Shown here: piece after piece, positions 7,514-16,567 of the stretch
Numbering within the stretch: the first letter of the stretch is position 1
Layout: the number at the start of each line of letters is the position of its first letter
DNA from: Geoglobus sp. UBA235
Lineage (GTDB): Archaea > Halobacteriota > Archaeoglobi > Archaeoglobales > Archaeoglobaceae
Direction: 5' to 3'
Assembly (NCBI GenBank): GCA_002494725.1
Contig: DACG01000011.1
Span: forward strand, 35,928-99,927
Length of the DNA: 64,000 bases
Translations under genes and position numbers: made by a program
The notes under the pieces: model-generated
The model's input: the letters and a program-made list of their open reading frames with translations, nothing else
Told to the model about the DNA's origin: nothing
Database searches by the model: none

Positions 7514-8968
7514 CTAAATAATACTTAATTTTCGTATATTATTTTTAATAATAGTTTTTTCTTTTTTCGTTTTTAGCATTTTTATTTGAGACAGAAGTTT
7601 TTCTTCTAAATCATTAGCAATATCTTTTTCTTCATCAACGATATTTCGAGATTCTTCTGGGTCCTCTTTCAAGTTGTATAGCTCTCTAACAGATCTACAC
7701 GCTGGTTTGAATAAGATGTCATTTTCCTTCCACTTATCGAGATACAACTTCTCCGGTGACGGAGAATAGATGTACTTGTAATCTCCAATTCTGATTGCGA
7801 ATCTTTCTCTACCGGCTTCCATCGCAAATATCTGTCCGCGTAGATCTAATTTTTCCCCGAGCATAAGGGGTAACAAACTTTCCCCATCGAAGTCGTGGGA
7901 TTTCGGACACACTCCCAAGATGTCCAGTATAGTCGGAACAATGTCTACATGCTGCACGAAACCTTCTATCCTTTGACCCTTTAAAACACCCCTCGGTAAA
8001 GCTCCTCCGGAGAAGATTAAAGGCACATGAATTACGCTTTCGTATAACCCAAAATGTCCCATGAAAATACCATTCCGCATGAGGTTATCCCCATGATCGC
8101 CAGTTACAATTATAAGCGTGTTTTCGTAAGTGCCTTCATCCTTGAGGAAATCTACCAGTCTGCCGATGTTGTAGTCCACGTAGTTTATTGCTGAGTTGTA
8201 TATACACTCAACCTCGTGAACGAATTTCACGTCCTTCAAATGGTATCTTTCGACAAGATCTCTCCACTTACTGCACTCGATACTCTTCAACATATCCTCT
8301 ACTTTTTCACTCTTTTCGTTTTCGTAAAACTTGTCAACGAACTCCTTTGGAATCGAATCGAAAGGTGTATGGACGTCCCAGTAGTGGATCAGCATGAAGA
8401 ATTTATCCTGAACATTCTTAATTAAATCGATTGCCAAATTCGTATAGTCCCGAGCGTTGTGTCTAACGGGAATGTCGAGAGTCTTTCTAATTTTTCTCAG
8501 TACTTTCTGTATTGGATACGGCAGTTTGTACAGAGTTTTCCCGATAGATTCGATTAAGAGGTTGCGGTATCCTATCTTCTTGTTTTTTTCGGTGTATTCT
8601 CCGTAAAAACTGTAACCTCTCTTATGCCACCTCCCCAGCCAGTCTATTCCCATCGTACAATAACCTGCCTCTGCTAGAATCTCTGCCAGTAGTTTTGTAC
8701 CAGTTAAACGGAAATCTCTTAACTCCTCTTCGGTAACAGACTCCTCGTGGTGTATTATGCCATGAGAAATCGGATACTTTCCGGAGAAAATTGTCGTGAA
8801 TGAGGGGTCAGTATGATCCGAACACGAGTACGCGTTTTCAAACAAAACCCCTTCTTTAGCTAAGCGATCGATGTTCGGTGATGTAAGCTTAGGGTAGCCA
8901 TAACAGCTCAGATTTTTTGCTCTTAAAGCATCGATAACAATGACTAAGACGTTTACATTTTCACCCAT
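7514..8968 (-). CDS. Sulfatase-fold (alkaline phosphatase superfamily) hydrolase or transferase with a probable Thr nucleophile
   Basis: 484 aa. VLVIVIDALRAKNL near the N-terminus and TGDHGDNL, GHFGLYESVIHVPLIFSG in the second half supply the metal ligands of the sulfatase fold. The nucleophile position of sulfatases (C/S-x-P-S-R) reads T-D-P-S-F, so no formylglycine can form and the arginine is missing. Threonine at this position is used by phosphotransferases of the same fold, such as LtaS and EptA. It may therefore move or remove a phosphate-linked group on a glycan rather than cleave sulfate. No membrane segments are evident. It overlaps the upstream deacetylase-like gene by 16 bases. Confidence 0.8.
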   Translation of the reverse strand: MGENVNVLVIVIDALRAKNLSCYGYPKLTSPNIDRLAKEGVLFENAYSCSDHTDPSFTTIFSGKYPISHGIIHHEESVTEEELRDFRLTGTKLLAEILAEAGYCTMGIDWLGRWHKRGYSFYGEYTEKNKKIGYRNLLIESIGKTLYKLPYPIQKVLRKIRKTLDIPVRHNARDYTNLAIDLIKNVQDKFFMLIHYWDVHTPFDSIPKEFVDKFYENEKSEKVEDMLKSIECSKWRDLVERYHLKDVKFVHEVECIYNSAINYVDYNIGRLVDFLKDEGTYENTLIIVTGDHGDNLMRNGIFMGHFGLYESVIHVPLIFSGGALPRGVLKGQRIEGFVQHVDIVPTILDILGVCPKSHDFDGESLLPLMLGEKLDLRGQIFAMEAGRERFAIRIGDYKYIYSPSPEKLYLDKWKENDILFKPACRSVRELYNLKEDPEESRNIVDEEKDIANDLEEKLLSQIKMLKTKKEKTIIKNNIRKLSII

Positions 8969-9870
8969 TCCTTCAACCTCCTTAGTTTGTGATAAATTCT
9001 CGGATACTTAGCAAGACATTTAACACCCAGAGCATATCTGACTTTGAAAAAGTTATATAAATGCTTTGATAAAGTTGGACTTTCTGGCATTTTTTCATCG
9101 TACTTGTCAGGCCAATCAATCCACCATTTTGAGAAAACGTTTAGTGGATGTATAACGATGTGAACAGATTCCCCAGGTTTTGCTTTACGTAGGACTTTAA
9201 TTGGATATGCCGCACAATAGTACCAACCTCCTGGCACACCTAAGAAATCGCTCAAAAAGTGGTCAGTGTTCGGTTGCCAGAAATCATGCGAGTTCGGTTT
9301 CGTGTATGGCGAATACACACCATCGTGGTATTTTAACCCCAATTCCTCCGGACTAACGTACTTGTACACCTCCCAGTTAGTAGTCCTTAGTTCGTCGATT
9401 GACTTATGACCGTGATAGACCATGCCATATATCGGCTTGCTAATTAGCTTGCTCAATCTCTTAATATCCCTTCTGATTCCCTCCAACGCGTCATCGCCAA
9501 AAATTAATTGCTGATAGTAGTGATCTGTATGTAAACCAACTTCAAAACCCAAATCAGATACAACCTTCGGCACATCGCTTTTCCAAATGTTATAATACCT
9601 TTCAGGGAACGTTAGGAAGTAAAAACTTCCGTTGAAGCCATAATAATGTAAGACATATGCTAACCATAACGACAAATGCAAACCCGAGTCCACATCAATT
9701 CTGAGAATTGCATTCACTTTATCCGACGCACTTTTCCCTTCGATAAAGTATTCGTATACAGACTTTACCACGTATTTATCTCTTTCAAGCTCTTTAAACA
9801 GAAGTTTGTACGGTTTCATCAAACGGTTGAGAATTTCTTTTACTTTTTCAGACGAACTTGAAAACATCAT
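8953..9870 (-). CDS. Polysaccharide deacetylase-like (NodB-fold) protein
   Basis: 305 aa. ILRIDVDSG at about residues 54-62 resembles NodB motif 1 and EVGLHTDHYY resembles motif 2 (H-x-x-H metal ligands); MVYHGHKS and a late IHPLN add the later histidine motifs. NodB-fold enzymes remove acetyl groups from amino sugars. The similarity is to motifs only, and the middle is divergent. First gene of a two-gene operon with the sulfatase-fold protein, transcribed against the asparagine synthase gene. The pair may modify the same glycan. Confidence 0.65.
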   Translation of the reverse strand: MMFSSSSEKVKEILNRLMKPYKLLFKELERDKYVVKSVYEYFIEGKSASDKVNAILRIDVDSGLHLSLWLAYVLHYYGFNGSFYFLTFPERYYNIWKSDVPKVVSDLGFEVGLHTDHYYQQLIFGDDALEGIRRDIKRLSKLISKPIYGMVYHGHKSIDELRTTNWEVYKYVSPEELGLKYHDGVYSPYTKPNSHDFWQPNTDHFLSDFLGVPGGWYYCAAYPIKVLRKAKPGESVHIVIHPLNVFSKWWIDWPDKYDEKMPESPTLSKHLYNFFKVRYALGVKCLAKYPRIYHKLRRLKEWVKM

Positions 9871-9941
9871 TGTAATAAAATTGCAAAAGCCCGATATTTT
9901 GACTTTATGGTTTGAGAGGGTTTTGGGACAGAATTCTCAGA

Positions 9942-10100
9942 TCAATCTTTGAGGATTATAACATAAGCCCTCTTCCCGATATGCTTTTTTGGAACGCTGA
10001 CCTTGGCTGAAGTTCCGAAGGGGGTTACCCTCTTCTCGTACACGACTTCCACTTCATCTGTGAGCACAAGCTTGTCCTTAACGATCTCAATTTTCCTCAT
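9942..10100 (-). CDS. DUF2080 transposon-encoded small protein
   Basis: 52 aa starting at ATG 10100. The sequence EVEVVYEKRVTPFGTSAKV followed by SVPKKHIGKRAYVIIL fits DUF2080, a short family carried by archaeal insertion sequences beside the transposase. Its swapped-hairpin-like pattern resembles AbrB-type DNA-binding proteins, so DNA binding is possible, but its role is unknown. It has no lesion, unlike the transposase 57 bases away on the other strand. Confidence 0.75.
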   Translation of the reverse strand: MRKIEIVKDKLVLTDEVEVVYEKRVTPFGTSAKVSVPKKHIGKRAYVIILKD

Positions 10101-10157
10101 ACCTGATATATCTATAGATATCTTTATTTAGTTTGTGGCTGGATTGAAGTTATTGAG

Positions 10158-11070
10158 ATGATAATAACGAAGAAGATGGTAAGAGCGCTTCTAGAAGTTC
10201 TGGATGAGATAGTTGAGGAGATAAGACAGGAGAAGAAGGAAAAGTATCCATACACAGAATGGAAGCAAAAGAGAGAAATAGTAAAGGAAAGCTGAGAAGC
10301 CTTCCAGAGTATATCAGGGAGGCTGTTGCTGTGATCAGAATTCAGAAGAGAGTGGGGAGACCAAAGAAAGTTGATCTGGAGAAGAGGGTTATGCTCTTTT
10401 TGTTTGCAAGGCTGATGGACAAATCGAACAGGGATGTTGAAGAACTTCTTGAGTTGTTTGAACCTCTCTTTGGAATCAAAGTTAGCTACAAGACGATAGA
10501 AAGATTATACTCGGATGAAGAGGTTAAGTTAGCTCTGCACAACCTCTTCATCCTTCTGCTTATAGAGGAAGGTGTATCGGGAGAGTTTGCAGGAGATGAA
10601 CTGGATACAGCTTTAACGATAACAAAGTACTACTGCAGCAATCCGAAGAAGAAAGGTAAAGACTTTCGCTACGTTTTCAGGGTAATTGATCTTAAAACAG
10701 GAATGTACGTTGGATTTGGCTATTCAAACAGATCTGAGAAGGACGCTTTCGAGAAGGCGATGAGGATGCTCAAAAGCATGGGTGTAAAGATTAATTCTAT
10801 CTCTCTGGATAAGTATTACAGCAGTAGGAAGACTTTGAAGCTGTTTGATAGGGAGACAGCTATCTACGTCATTCCAAAGCGAAATCTTTCCAGAATAGGA
10901 CTTGAATGGTTGAGGGTTATCGAGAGGATTGTTGAAATGCCATACAGATTTCAGCTGATAAGAGAAGATTTGGATGGGTGGTGAAGCAGAAGAGAGAAGA
11001 TAGAAGGGAAATGGCTCTGTTTGCTGTCAGGTTGTTGCACAACATATTTGCTGTGAGGGTGATGAAGTAA
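10158..11070 (+). pseudogene. Transposase with two frame-breaking lesions
   Basis: Translation from ATG 10158 gives KKMVRALLEVLDEIVEEIRQ and YPYTEWKQKREIVKE, then hits TGA. One base appears lost near 10291, because the family sequence continues in another frame (RSLPEYIREAVAVIR) through to a stop at 10984. That part includes AGDELDTALTI and ISLDKYYSSRKT, which carry plausible catalytic aspartates. A second break near 10975 removes the expected third acidic region, and the C-terminus resumes in a third frame (VKQKREDRREMALFAVRLLHN) to TAA at 11070. Active transposition from this copy is unlikely. Confidence 0.72.
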
Positions 11071-11151
11071 TTTTGTCCCAAAGTCGGTTTGAGAGAATAA
11101 AACTTAAAAAATCAGAAGTTATAACGTCTCTCGTTCATCTGGTGAGTAAGC

Positions 11152-12066
11152 ATGCCCGTGCTGATAGTTGGTTCAACAGGATTCGTTGGGAGGAATATTA
11201 TAAACGCTCTGAAAAAAGAAGACATAGACTTCGTAGCATCAGACATCACGGATTCGGTATTCGATAAGGATGTCGAATATATAAAGTTAGACATAACCAA
11301 CAGAGAAGACGTTTTCAACGTATTTAAAGACTACGACATTGACTACGTTTTCCATCTCGCCGCACATCCACTTTCAGCATCTATCAACGAACCGACGAAA
11401 AACGCAATTGTAAACATCATAGGAAGTCTAAACTTAATGGACGCTTCGAAGGAGTTCGGGGTGAAGAAGTTCGTTTTCTCTTCAGCTTCTTCGATAGTTG
11501 GGGAAGTCGTGAAAAATCCCGTCAGCGAAGACCATCCTTGCAAACCCAAAACCCCCTATGCCGTTGCAAAGCTGAGCGTGGAACACTATCTGAGGGTTTA
11601 TCAGGAACTCTACGGACTGAATTACGTGATATTCAGATTCTTCAACGTTTATGGCCCTTACCAGTATCCGAACAGCGGTGCTCTAATTCCGGTGGTCATG
11701 GATCGGATAATTAAAGGGCAAGAGGTGTACATCTACGGCGACGGTAGCACTGCAAGGGATTTCATATACGTCGGTGATTTGGCAGATTTTTACGTAGAGA
11801 CGATAAAGAGAAGAGATATAAAAAACGAAGTGTTCAATATGGGAACCGGGAAGCTTACCACCGTAAAAGAAGTTATTGAATTGATCGCGAAAGTAGTCGG
11901 AAAGGAGCCGAAAATCGTTTACAAGCCCAGAAAACCCGGAGAAATAACGAACTTCTCGGCAAATGTGACAAGGCTTGAAAAGTTCTTCGGAAAAGTTCCC
12001 AAAACTACGCTTGAAGAGGGTTTGAGGAAAACTTACGAGTGGTTCCGAAATGCAGTAACAGTATAA
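11152..12066 (+). CDS. NAD-dependent sugar-nucleotide epimerase/dehydratase (extended SDR)
   Basis: 304 aa. GSTGFVG at residues 7-13 is the NAD-binding loop, SSAS supplies the catalytic serine and YAVAK near 134-138 is the YxxxK pair. GDGSTARDFIYVGDLA is the substrate-loop signature of GalE-type UDP-sugar 4-epimerases and dehydratases. First gene after the insertion sequence, just upstream of a sugar aminotransferase on the same strand. The pair would make a keto- or epimerised sugar and then an amino sugar. Exact chemistry cannot be read from the sequence. Confidence 0.88.
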   Translation: MPVLIVGSTGFVGRNIINALKKEDIDFVASDITDSVFDKDVEYIKLDITNREDVFNVFKDYDIDYVFHLAAHPLSASINEPTKNAIVNIIGSLNLMDASKEFGVKKFVFSSASSIVGEVVKNPVSEDHPCKPKTPYAVAKLSVEHYLRVYQELYGLNYVIFRFFNVYGPYQYPNSGALIPVVMDRIIKGQEVYIYGDGSTARDFIYVGDLADFYVETIKRRDIKNEVFNMGTGKLTTVKEVIELIAKVVGKEPKIVYKPRKPGEITNFSANVTRLEKFFGKVPKTTLEEGLRKTYEWFRNAVTV

Positions 12067-12115
12067 TCCCTCGGTTAATCGACAACAAAAAAGTTAAATG
12101 ACTTGATTTGAATTC

Positions 12116-13222
12116 ATGACTCCAATGAGAGTTTACCTAGCGAGACCCTACATCGGTAACGAAGAATTCGAAGCAGTAAAGAGAGTTTTGGAGTCAAAGT
12201 TTCTGACGGAAGGTGAAGTTACGAGGGAGTTCGAAAGGAGGTTTGCGGAATACTGCGATGCCAAACATGGAATTGCCACAACCTCTTGCAGCACGGCTTT
12301 GGAATTGGCTTTGAGAACTGTCGGAGTTAAGCCAGGAGACGAAGTTATAGTCCCGGACTTTACTTATCCGGTAACCGCTTCTGTCGTTGCATTGGTCGGA
12401 GCTAAGCCGGTTTTAGTTGATGTGGATCTAAACAGCTACAACGTCACAGCTGAAAGAATAGAGGAAGCAATCACAGATAGAACTAAAGCCGTAATGCCGG
12501 TATCGCTTTTCGGAAATCCGCTCGAAAAAGATGTTTACAAAATCGGCGAGGAGTATGGAATTTATGTGATCGAAGATGCAGCATGCAGTGCTGGTTCGAC
12601 GATCGACGGAAAAAAAGTTGGTTCTTTCGCAGATATGACTTGCTTCTCATTCCATCCGCGTAAGATAATAACTACTGGCGAGGGAGGTATGATAACAACG
12701 AACAATGATGAGTTTGCAGAAAAAGCTCGGAGTTTAAAGAGGTTTGGAATTAAAAACGTGAACGGGCAGATTAGATTTGCTGAATTCGGAACGAACTACA
12801 AGATGAGTGACATACTTTCTGCGATAGGATTAGCTCAGCTCAAGAAGATTGAAGAAATAGTAAAAATTAGATCGGAAAAAGCCAAAATATATGCAGAGTT
12901 GCTTGAAGATATCGAAGGAATTAGACCTCCAGAAGTTAAGCCAAACGTAAGGCATAACTTCCAGAGTTACGTCTGTTACGTTGAGAAAGAGGGTATGAGG
13001 GACAAGATTAGGCAAGAGCTATCTAAAATGGGTGTCGAAACTCAAATCGGAACATACTGTCTACACTTAGAGCCAGCATTTAAAAAAGTCAAAAAAGTTG
13101 GAAGTTTAGAAAATTCTGAAAAACTGTTTCACAATGCTTTGACTTTGCCGTTGCATCACGAACTCACACTGGAGCAGCAAGAGAGGATTTGTAAGGTTAT
13201 TGGAGATCTATTAGGAGGCTAA
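12116..13222 (+). CDS. DegT/DnrJ/EryC1/StrS-family sugar aminotransferase
   Basis: 368 aa. TTSCSTALELALR binds the PLP phosphate, EDAACSAGS carries the Asp that contacts the pyridine nitrogen, and the Lys in SFHPRKIITTGEGGM near 183 forms the Schiff base. A second in-frame ATG at 12125 (MRVYLARP) is an equally possible start. It is a different member of the same family as the gene at the window start, and clearly less GC-rich. With the preceding epimerase/dehydratase it could make a dTDP- or UDP-amino sugar for the island's glycan. The FemAB-like acyltransferase seven bases downstream could act on that amine. Confidence 0.88.
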   Translation: MTPMRVYLARPYIGNEEFEAVKRVLESKFLTEGEVTREFERRFAEYCDAKHGIATTSCSTALELALRTVGVKPGDEVIVPDFTYPVTASVVALVGAKPVLVDVDLNSYNVTAERIEEAITDRTKAVMPVSLFGNPLEKDVYKIGEEYGIYVIEDAACSAGSTIDGKKVGSFADMTCFSFHPRKIITTGEGGMITTNNDEFAEKARSLKRFGIKNVNGQIRFAEFGTNYKMSDILSAIGLAQLKKIEEIVKIRSEKAKIYAELLEDIEGIRPPEVKPNVRHNFQSYVCYVEKEGMRDKIRQELSKMGVETQIGTYCLHLEPAFKKVKKVGSLENSEKLFHNALTLPLHHELTLEQQERICKVIGDLLGG

Positions 13223-13228
13223 AAATTC

Positions 13229-14317
13229 ATGGTTAAAGTAGAAGTGGTTGAAAATTTAAACGAATTAGAAGATTATGAAAGATTAATTTTAAATTCAAAA
13301 ATAGGAATGTTCTATCACTCATGGAACTTCTTGAGATTCTTAGATCACTTATTGGATGCCAAACCAATTGTCATAAAATATTATGAAAAAAATAGGCTTG
13401 TAGGTATATTACCTATGTTCTTAAAATTTAACAGAAAATACGGTAATATACTAAACTCATTACCTTTCTATGGGAGTCACGGTGGTGTTGTAATATCCAG
13501 CAACTATAAAGATTCATATAGAATAATGATAAACCTTTTAAATTATTTAAAAAATGAGATCATAGATGTATATGATATAATTGCCTCTACCTTAATCACC
13601 ACTCCGTTCGAAACAAATACCAGTATTTACAAGGAATTGCTGCAACCGAATTTTTTAGATTACCGAATTGGACAAATTGTAAGGCTGCCATCTAAGTACG
13701 ATGAAAACCTGTTACTATATTCTTTTGAAAGTAGATGTAGAAGAGCAATACGAAAAGCTATAAAAAACAACGTTAGGGTTGAAATAATGAAAAACTGGAA
13801 TCAGAATATAATTGAGAAACTTTACAAACTACATTTGGAACATATGAGGCAGGTCAATGGATTGCCAAAACCTTCTGAATTTTTCAATAATTTAAATAAA
13901 TTTTTTGAAATTAATAGAGATTTTCAGATTTATTATGCCATTCACGATGAAGAGATAATTGGAGTTCTCTTACTCTTTTATTATAAAAGTTTTATTGAGT
14001 ATTATGTTCCAGTAACGGATGCTAAGAACAGATCGCTGAATCCTATGAATTTAATAGTCTTTAGAGCGATGTTAAATGCCATAAAAAACGGTTTTAAACT
14101 ATGGAATTTCGGTGGAACTTGGAAAAATCAAAAAGGTGTTTACGCATTCAAAAAAGGTTTTAGAGCAAAGGATCAATTATACTCCTATTTTGTTAATATA
14201 TATAACGACATTTCAGAGTTACTGACTTTAACCCCAAATGAAATTCAGAAGGAATACAAGTGGTTCTATGTTTTACCATTTGATAGATTGGGGGTAAAAA
14301 ATTATGAAGAGACATAG
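13229..14317 (+). CDS. FemAB/GNAT-fold acyl- or aminoacyltransferase
   Basis: 362 aa with two tandem GNAT-like halves. SRCRRAIRKAIKNNV, the IYYAIHDEEIIGVLLLFYY strand pair, then LWNFGGTWKNQKGVYAFKK with the final FKKGF match FemAB-type and BioF2-like transferases. These enzymes put amino acids or acyl groups onto amines of cell-envelope sugars or peptides. It starts the very AT-rich cassette (13.2-18.4 kb) and follows an amino-sugar-forming enzyme, so N-acylation of an amino sugar is a fair guess. Overlaps the next gene by 14 bases. Archaea lack murein, so a peptidoglycan role is excluded. Confidence 0.72.
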   Translation: MVKVEVVENLNELEDYERLILNSKIGMFYHSWNFLRFLDHLLDAKPIVIKYYEKNRLVGILPMFLKFNRKYGNILNSLPFYGSHGGVVISSNYKDSYRIMINLLNYLKNEIIDVYDIIASTLITTPFETNTSIYKELLQPNFLDYRIGQIVRLPSKYDENLLLYSFESRCRRAIRKAIKNNVRVEIMKNWNQNIIEKLYKLHLEHMRQVNGLPKPSEFFNNLNKFFEINRDFQIYYAIHDEEIIGVLLLFYYKSFIEYYVPVTDAKNRSLNPMNLIVFRAMLNAIKNGFKLWNFGGTWKNQKGVYAFKKGFRAKDQLYSYFVNIYNDISELLTLTPNEIQKEYKWFYVLPFDRLGVKNYEET

Positions 14318-14990
14318 AAAGAAAAGAAAAAAAGAAAAAATTATAATGTTCGGCACTGGTGCATTTGCACAAGTTGCATATATCTACTTTACAAAAGATA
14401 GTCCTTATAACGTAATAGCTTTTACAGTCCACTCGGATCATATAAAAGAAAAGCGATTGTTTGATTTACCTGTTATTCCATTTGAAAATATAGAAGAACT
14501 TTACCCGCCCGAAAAGTATAAAATGTTTGTTGCAATTGGGTATAGTAATTTAAATAAATTAAGAGCAAAAATATATTACGAAGCAAAGGAAAAAGGATAC
14601 GAATTAGTTACGTACATAAATTCAAAAGCAATATATTGGGATGAATTAGAAATTGGTGACAATTGTTTTATTTTTGAAAATAATGTAATCCAACCGTTTG
14701 TTAAGATCGGGAACAATGTAATAATCTGGAGTGGGAATCACATCGGACACCATTCGACTATAGGAAATCATTGCTTCATATCATCTCACGTTGTGATTTC
14801 GGGATTTTCAAGAATTGGTGATTATTGTTTCATAGGTGTTAACGCCACAATAGTAGATGATATAAAGATTACAAAAGAGTGTATCATCGGTGCCGGAGCG
14901 TTAATCGTGAAAGACATAGAAAAAAGTGGTGTCTATATTGGCCAACCTGCAAGATTCTACAAAGAGATTAAAGAAGATGAATTCGGGTGA
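14304..14990 (+). CDS. NeuD/PglD-type hexapeptide-repeat acetyltransferase
   Basis: 228 aa. The N-terminal IIMFGTGAFAQVAYIYFT and VAIGYSNLNKLRAKIY form the Rossmann-like sugar-binding half of NeuD/PglD enzymes. From about residue 105 hexapeptide repeats (IGDNCFIFENNVIQPFVKIG, IGNHCFISSHVVISG) form the left-handed beta-helix that binds acetyl-CoA. The start is lysine- and arginine-rich (KRHRKKRKKEK) and overlaps the FemAB gene by 14 bases. Role: O- or N-acetylation of a sugar in the island glycan; the acceptor is unknown. Confidence 0.82.
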   Translation: MKRHRKKRKKEKIIMFGTGAFAQVAYIYFTKDSPYNVIAFTVHSDHIKEKRLFDLPVIPFENIEELYPPEKYKMFVAIGYSNLNKLRAKIYYEAKEKGYELVTYINSKAIYWDELEIGDNCFIFENNVIQPFVKIGNNVIIWSGNHIGHHSTIGNHCFISSHVVISGFSRIGDYCFIGVNATIVDDIKITKECIIGAGALIVKDIEKSGVYIGQPARFYKEIKEDEFG

Positions 14991-14994
14991 TGGA

Positions 14995-15903
14995 ATGAAA
15001 TGGAAAAAGTTAGGGTTGATATTTTGTCCTAACGGAGAACTATGGTGGATACGAACTCATGCATCTTTACCAACTCCAGTCAAAATTGGAGGGGACGTAT
15101 ATAGAGTATATTTTGCGTCAAGGGATGACGATAATAGATCAAGAATAGGGTATATTGATATTAATATAAAGAAACCAAACAAGATAATAAACATATCGAA
15201 AGAACCAGTGTTAGATATTGGGAAACTGGGAGATTTTGACCATTACGGTGTTTATCCTTCGTGTATAGTAAAATATAATAAAAATTTATATTTATATTAC
15301 ATAGGATGGGATAGGGGTTATGAAGTATGGCGTGCATTTATCGGTTTAGCAATAAGCAATGAAGGTAAAACATTCAAGAAAGTTTCTAATGTTCCCATAA
15401 TTGATAGATCTCCAGTAGATCCATATTTATGTACATCTCCTTACGTGATGCTAGACGGTAATATTTGGAAGATGTGGTATACTTCTGGAGTAAAGTGGGA
15501 AAGAATCAATGGTGAACCGAGACCCAAATACCTGATAAAGTATGTAGAATCTAAGGATGGTGTAAACTGGATAAGGAAAGGTACCGTATGCATAAAATTC
15601 GAATATAAGGATGAGTGGGCAATAGCTAGGCCGTGCGTTATAAAGGAAGACGACATGTACAAAATGTGGTATAGTTATGCAAGAGGTGATAGAGGATACA
15701 GAATTGGATATGCAGAGTCGAAAGATGGCATAAATTGGATAAGAAAAGATGAAGAGGTGGGGATAGATGTTTCTGAGGATGGTTGGGATTCCGAAATGAT
15801 TTGTTATCCTCATGTTATAGTTCATGAAGGTAAAAAGTACATGTTTTACAATGGTAACAGATTTGGTAAAACTGGATTTGGCTTGGCAGTATCGGGGGGA
15901 TAA
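14995..15903 (+). CDS. Five-bladed beta-propeller glycoside hydrolase-like protein (GH32/43/130-type fold)
   Basis: 302 aa from ATG 14995; ATG 14977 would overlap the previous gene. Repeated blades can be read in segments such as YRVYFASRDDDNRSRIGYI, LYLYYIGWD, WKMWYTSG, YKMWYSYARGDRGYRIGYAES and KYMFYNGN, each with an aromatic-rich strand followed by an acidic turn. This is typical of the GH43/GH32/GH130 propeller. Such proteins occur in bacterial O-antigen and sialic-acid-like clusters without a defined reaction. No signal peptide is seen, so it likely acts in the cytoplasm, perhaps on an activated sugar or lipid-linked intermediate. Function unproven. Confidence 0.6.
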   Translation: MKWKKLGLIFCPNGELWWIRTHASLPTPVKIGGDVYRVYFASRDDDNRSRIGYIDINIKKPNKIINISKEPVLDIGKLGDFDHYGVYPSCIVKYNKNLYLYYIGWDRGYEVWRAFIGLAISNEGKTFKKVSNVPIIDRSPVDPYLCTSPYVMLDGNIWKMWYTSGVKWERINGEPRPKYLIKYVESKDGVNWIRKGTVCIKFEYKDEWAIARPCVIKEDDMYKMWYSYARGDRGYRIGYAESKDGINWIRKDEEVGIDVSEDGWDSEMICYPHVIVHEGKKYMFYNGNRFGKTGFGLAVSGG

Positions 15904-15907
15904 TTCT

Positions 15908-16567
15908 ATGAGCGATTACAGCAATATAATCAAAGATGTTGAGCAACTGTATAGATCAACAGCTAGGAAATACGGAAATACACCCATAGCTGTAGGCTGG
16001 AAAGATTATAAATCTCAAGAATTAAGGTTTAGCATATTATCGGAAATTGGGATATTTGACGGTTGTTCGGTACTCGATGTTGGATGTGGCTATGGTGCGT
16101 TTTATGAATTCTTAATCAAACGGTGTAATATAGGGTATTACTTAGGTATTGATATAGTAAAGGAATTTATTGATACTGCTAAAAAGAAATACAAAAATTA
16201 TAAAAATGTCGATTTTCTTCTTATGGATATTATGGAACTAAATAAGAAATATAAGTTTGATTTCGTATTTAATTGTGGTATATTTCATGTGAAATTTAAT
16301 TATACTAATGAAGAATTTTTTGAAAAATTTGTAAAACCATTGATATTAAAGATGTGGGAACACACAAGGATTGGTATGGCATTTACATTTTTAACTGATG
16401 CTGTAGATTATAAAAAACCGAAGTTATTCTACTGTTCACCGTCAAGGATGTTCGAATTTTTACGAAACAACGTTTCAAAATACATCGTGCTAAGGCATGA
16501 CTATAAACTATTTGAATACACAGTGTATGTGTACAGGGAAGGGAAAGATTATGAAAAGAGTAATTGA
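15908..16567 (+). CDS. Class I SAM-dependent methyltransferase
   Basis: 219 aa from ATG 15908; upstream in-frame codons lie inside the preceding gene. VLDVGCGYGAFYEFL is SAM-binding motif I, YLGIDIVKEFI follows as motif II, and FDFVFNCGIFHV as motif IV. In a glycan cluster it could methylate a sugar hydroxyl or a carboxyl group. Five bases separate it from the propeller gene and it overlaps the next gene by 17 bases, so it is part of one translationally coupled run. The methyl acceptor is not predictable. Confidence 0.8.
   Translation: MSDYSNIIKDVEQLYRSTARKYGNTPIAVGWKDYKSQELRFSILSEIGIFDGCSVLDVGCGYGAFYEFLIKRCNIGYYLGIDIVKEFIDTAKKKYKNYKNVDFLLMDIMELNKKYKFDFVFNCGIFHVKFNYTNEEFFEKFVKPLILKMWEHTRIGMAFTFLTDAVDYKKPKLFYCSPSRMFEFLRNNVSKYIVLRHDYKLFEYTVYVYREGKDYEKSN

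Larger units (their letters stand above)
9919..11085. mobile_element. Broken insertion sequence resembling the ISA1214 group, with 10-bp direct repeats
   Basis: Imperfect terminal inverted repeats TTTGGGACAGAATT (9922-9935) and its complement AATTTTGTCCCAAA (11069-11082) bound a 1.17-kb element. GGTTTGAGAG occurs immediately outside both ends (9909-9918 and 11086-11095) and is the likely target-site duplication. Inside are a DUF2080 gene and a divergently transcribed transposase with at least two lesions. The layout of a small DUF2080 protein beside a transposase is known for archaeal elements of the ISA1214 type; the family name is from memory and needs a database match. It separates the deacetylase-like gene from the epimerase gene. 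Confidence 0.75.

Noticed and set aside
7514..8968. Calling the sulfatase-fold protein a true sulfatase
   Set aside because: The formylglycine Cys/Ser is Thr and the following Arg is Phe.
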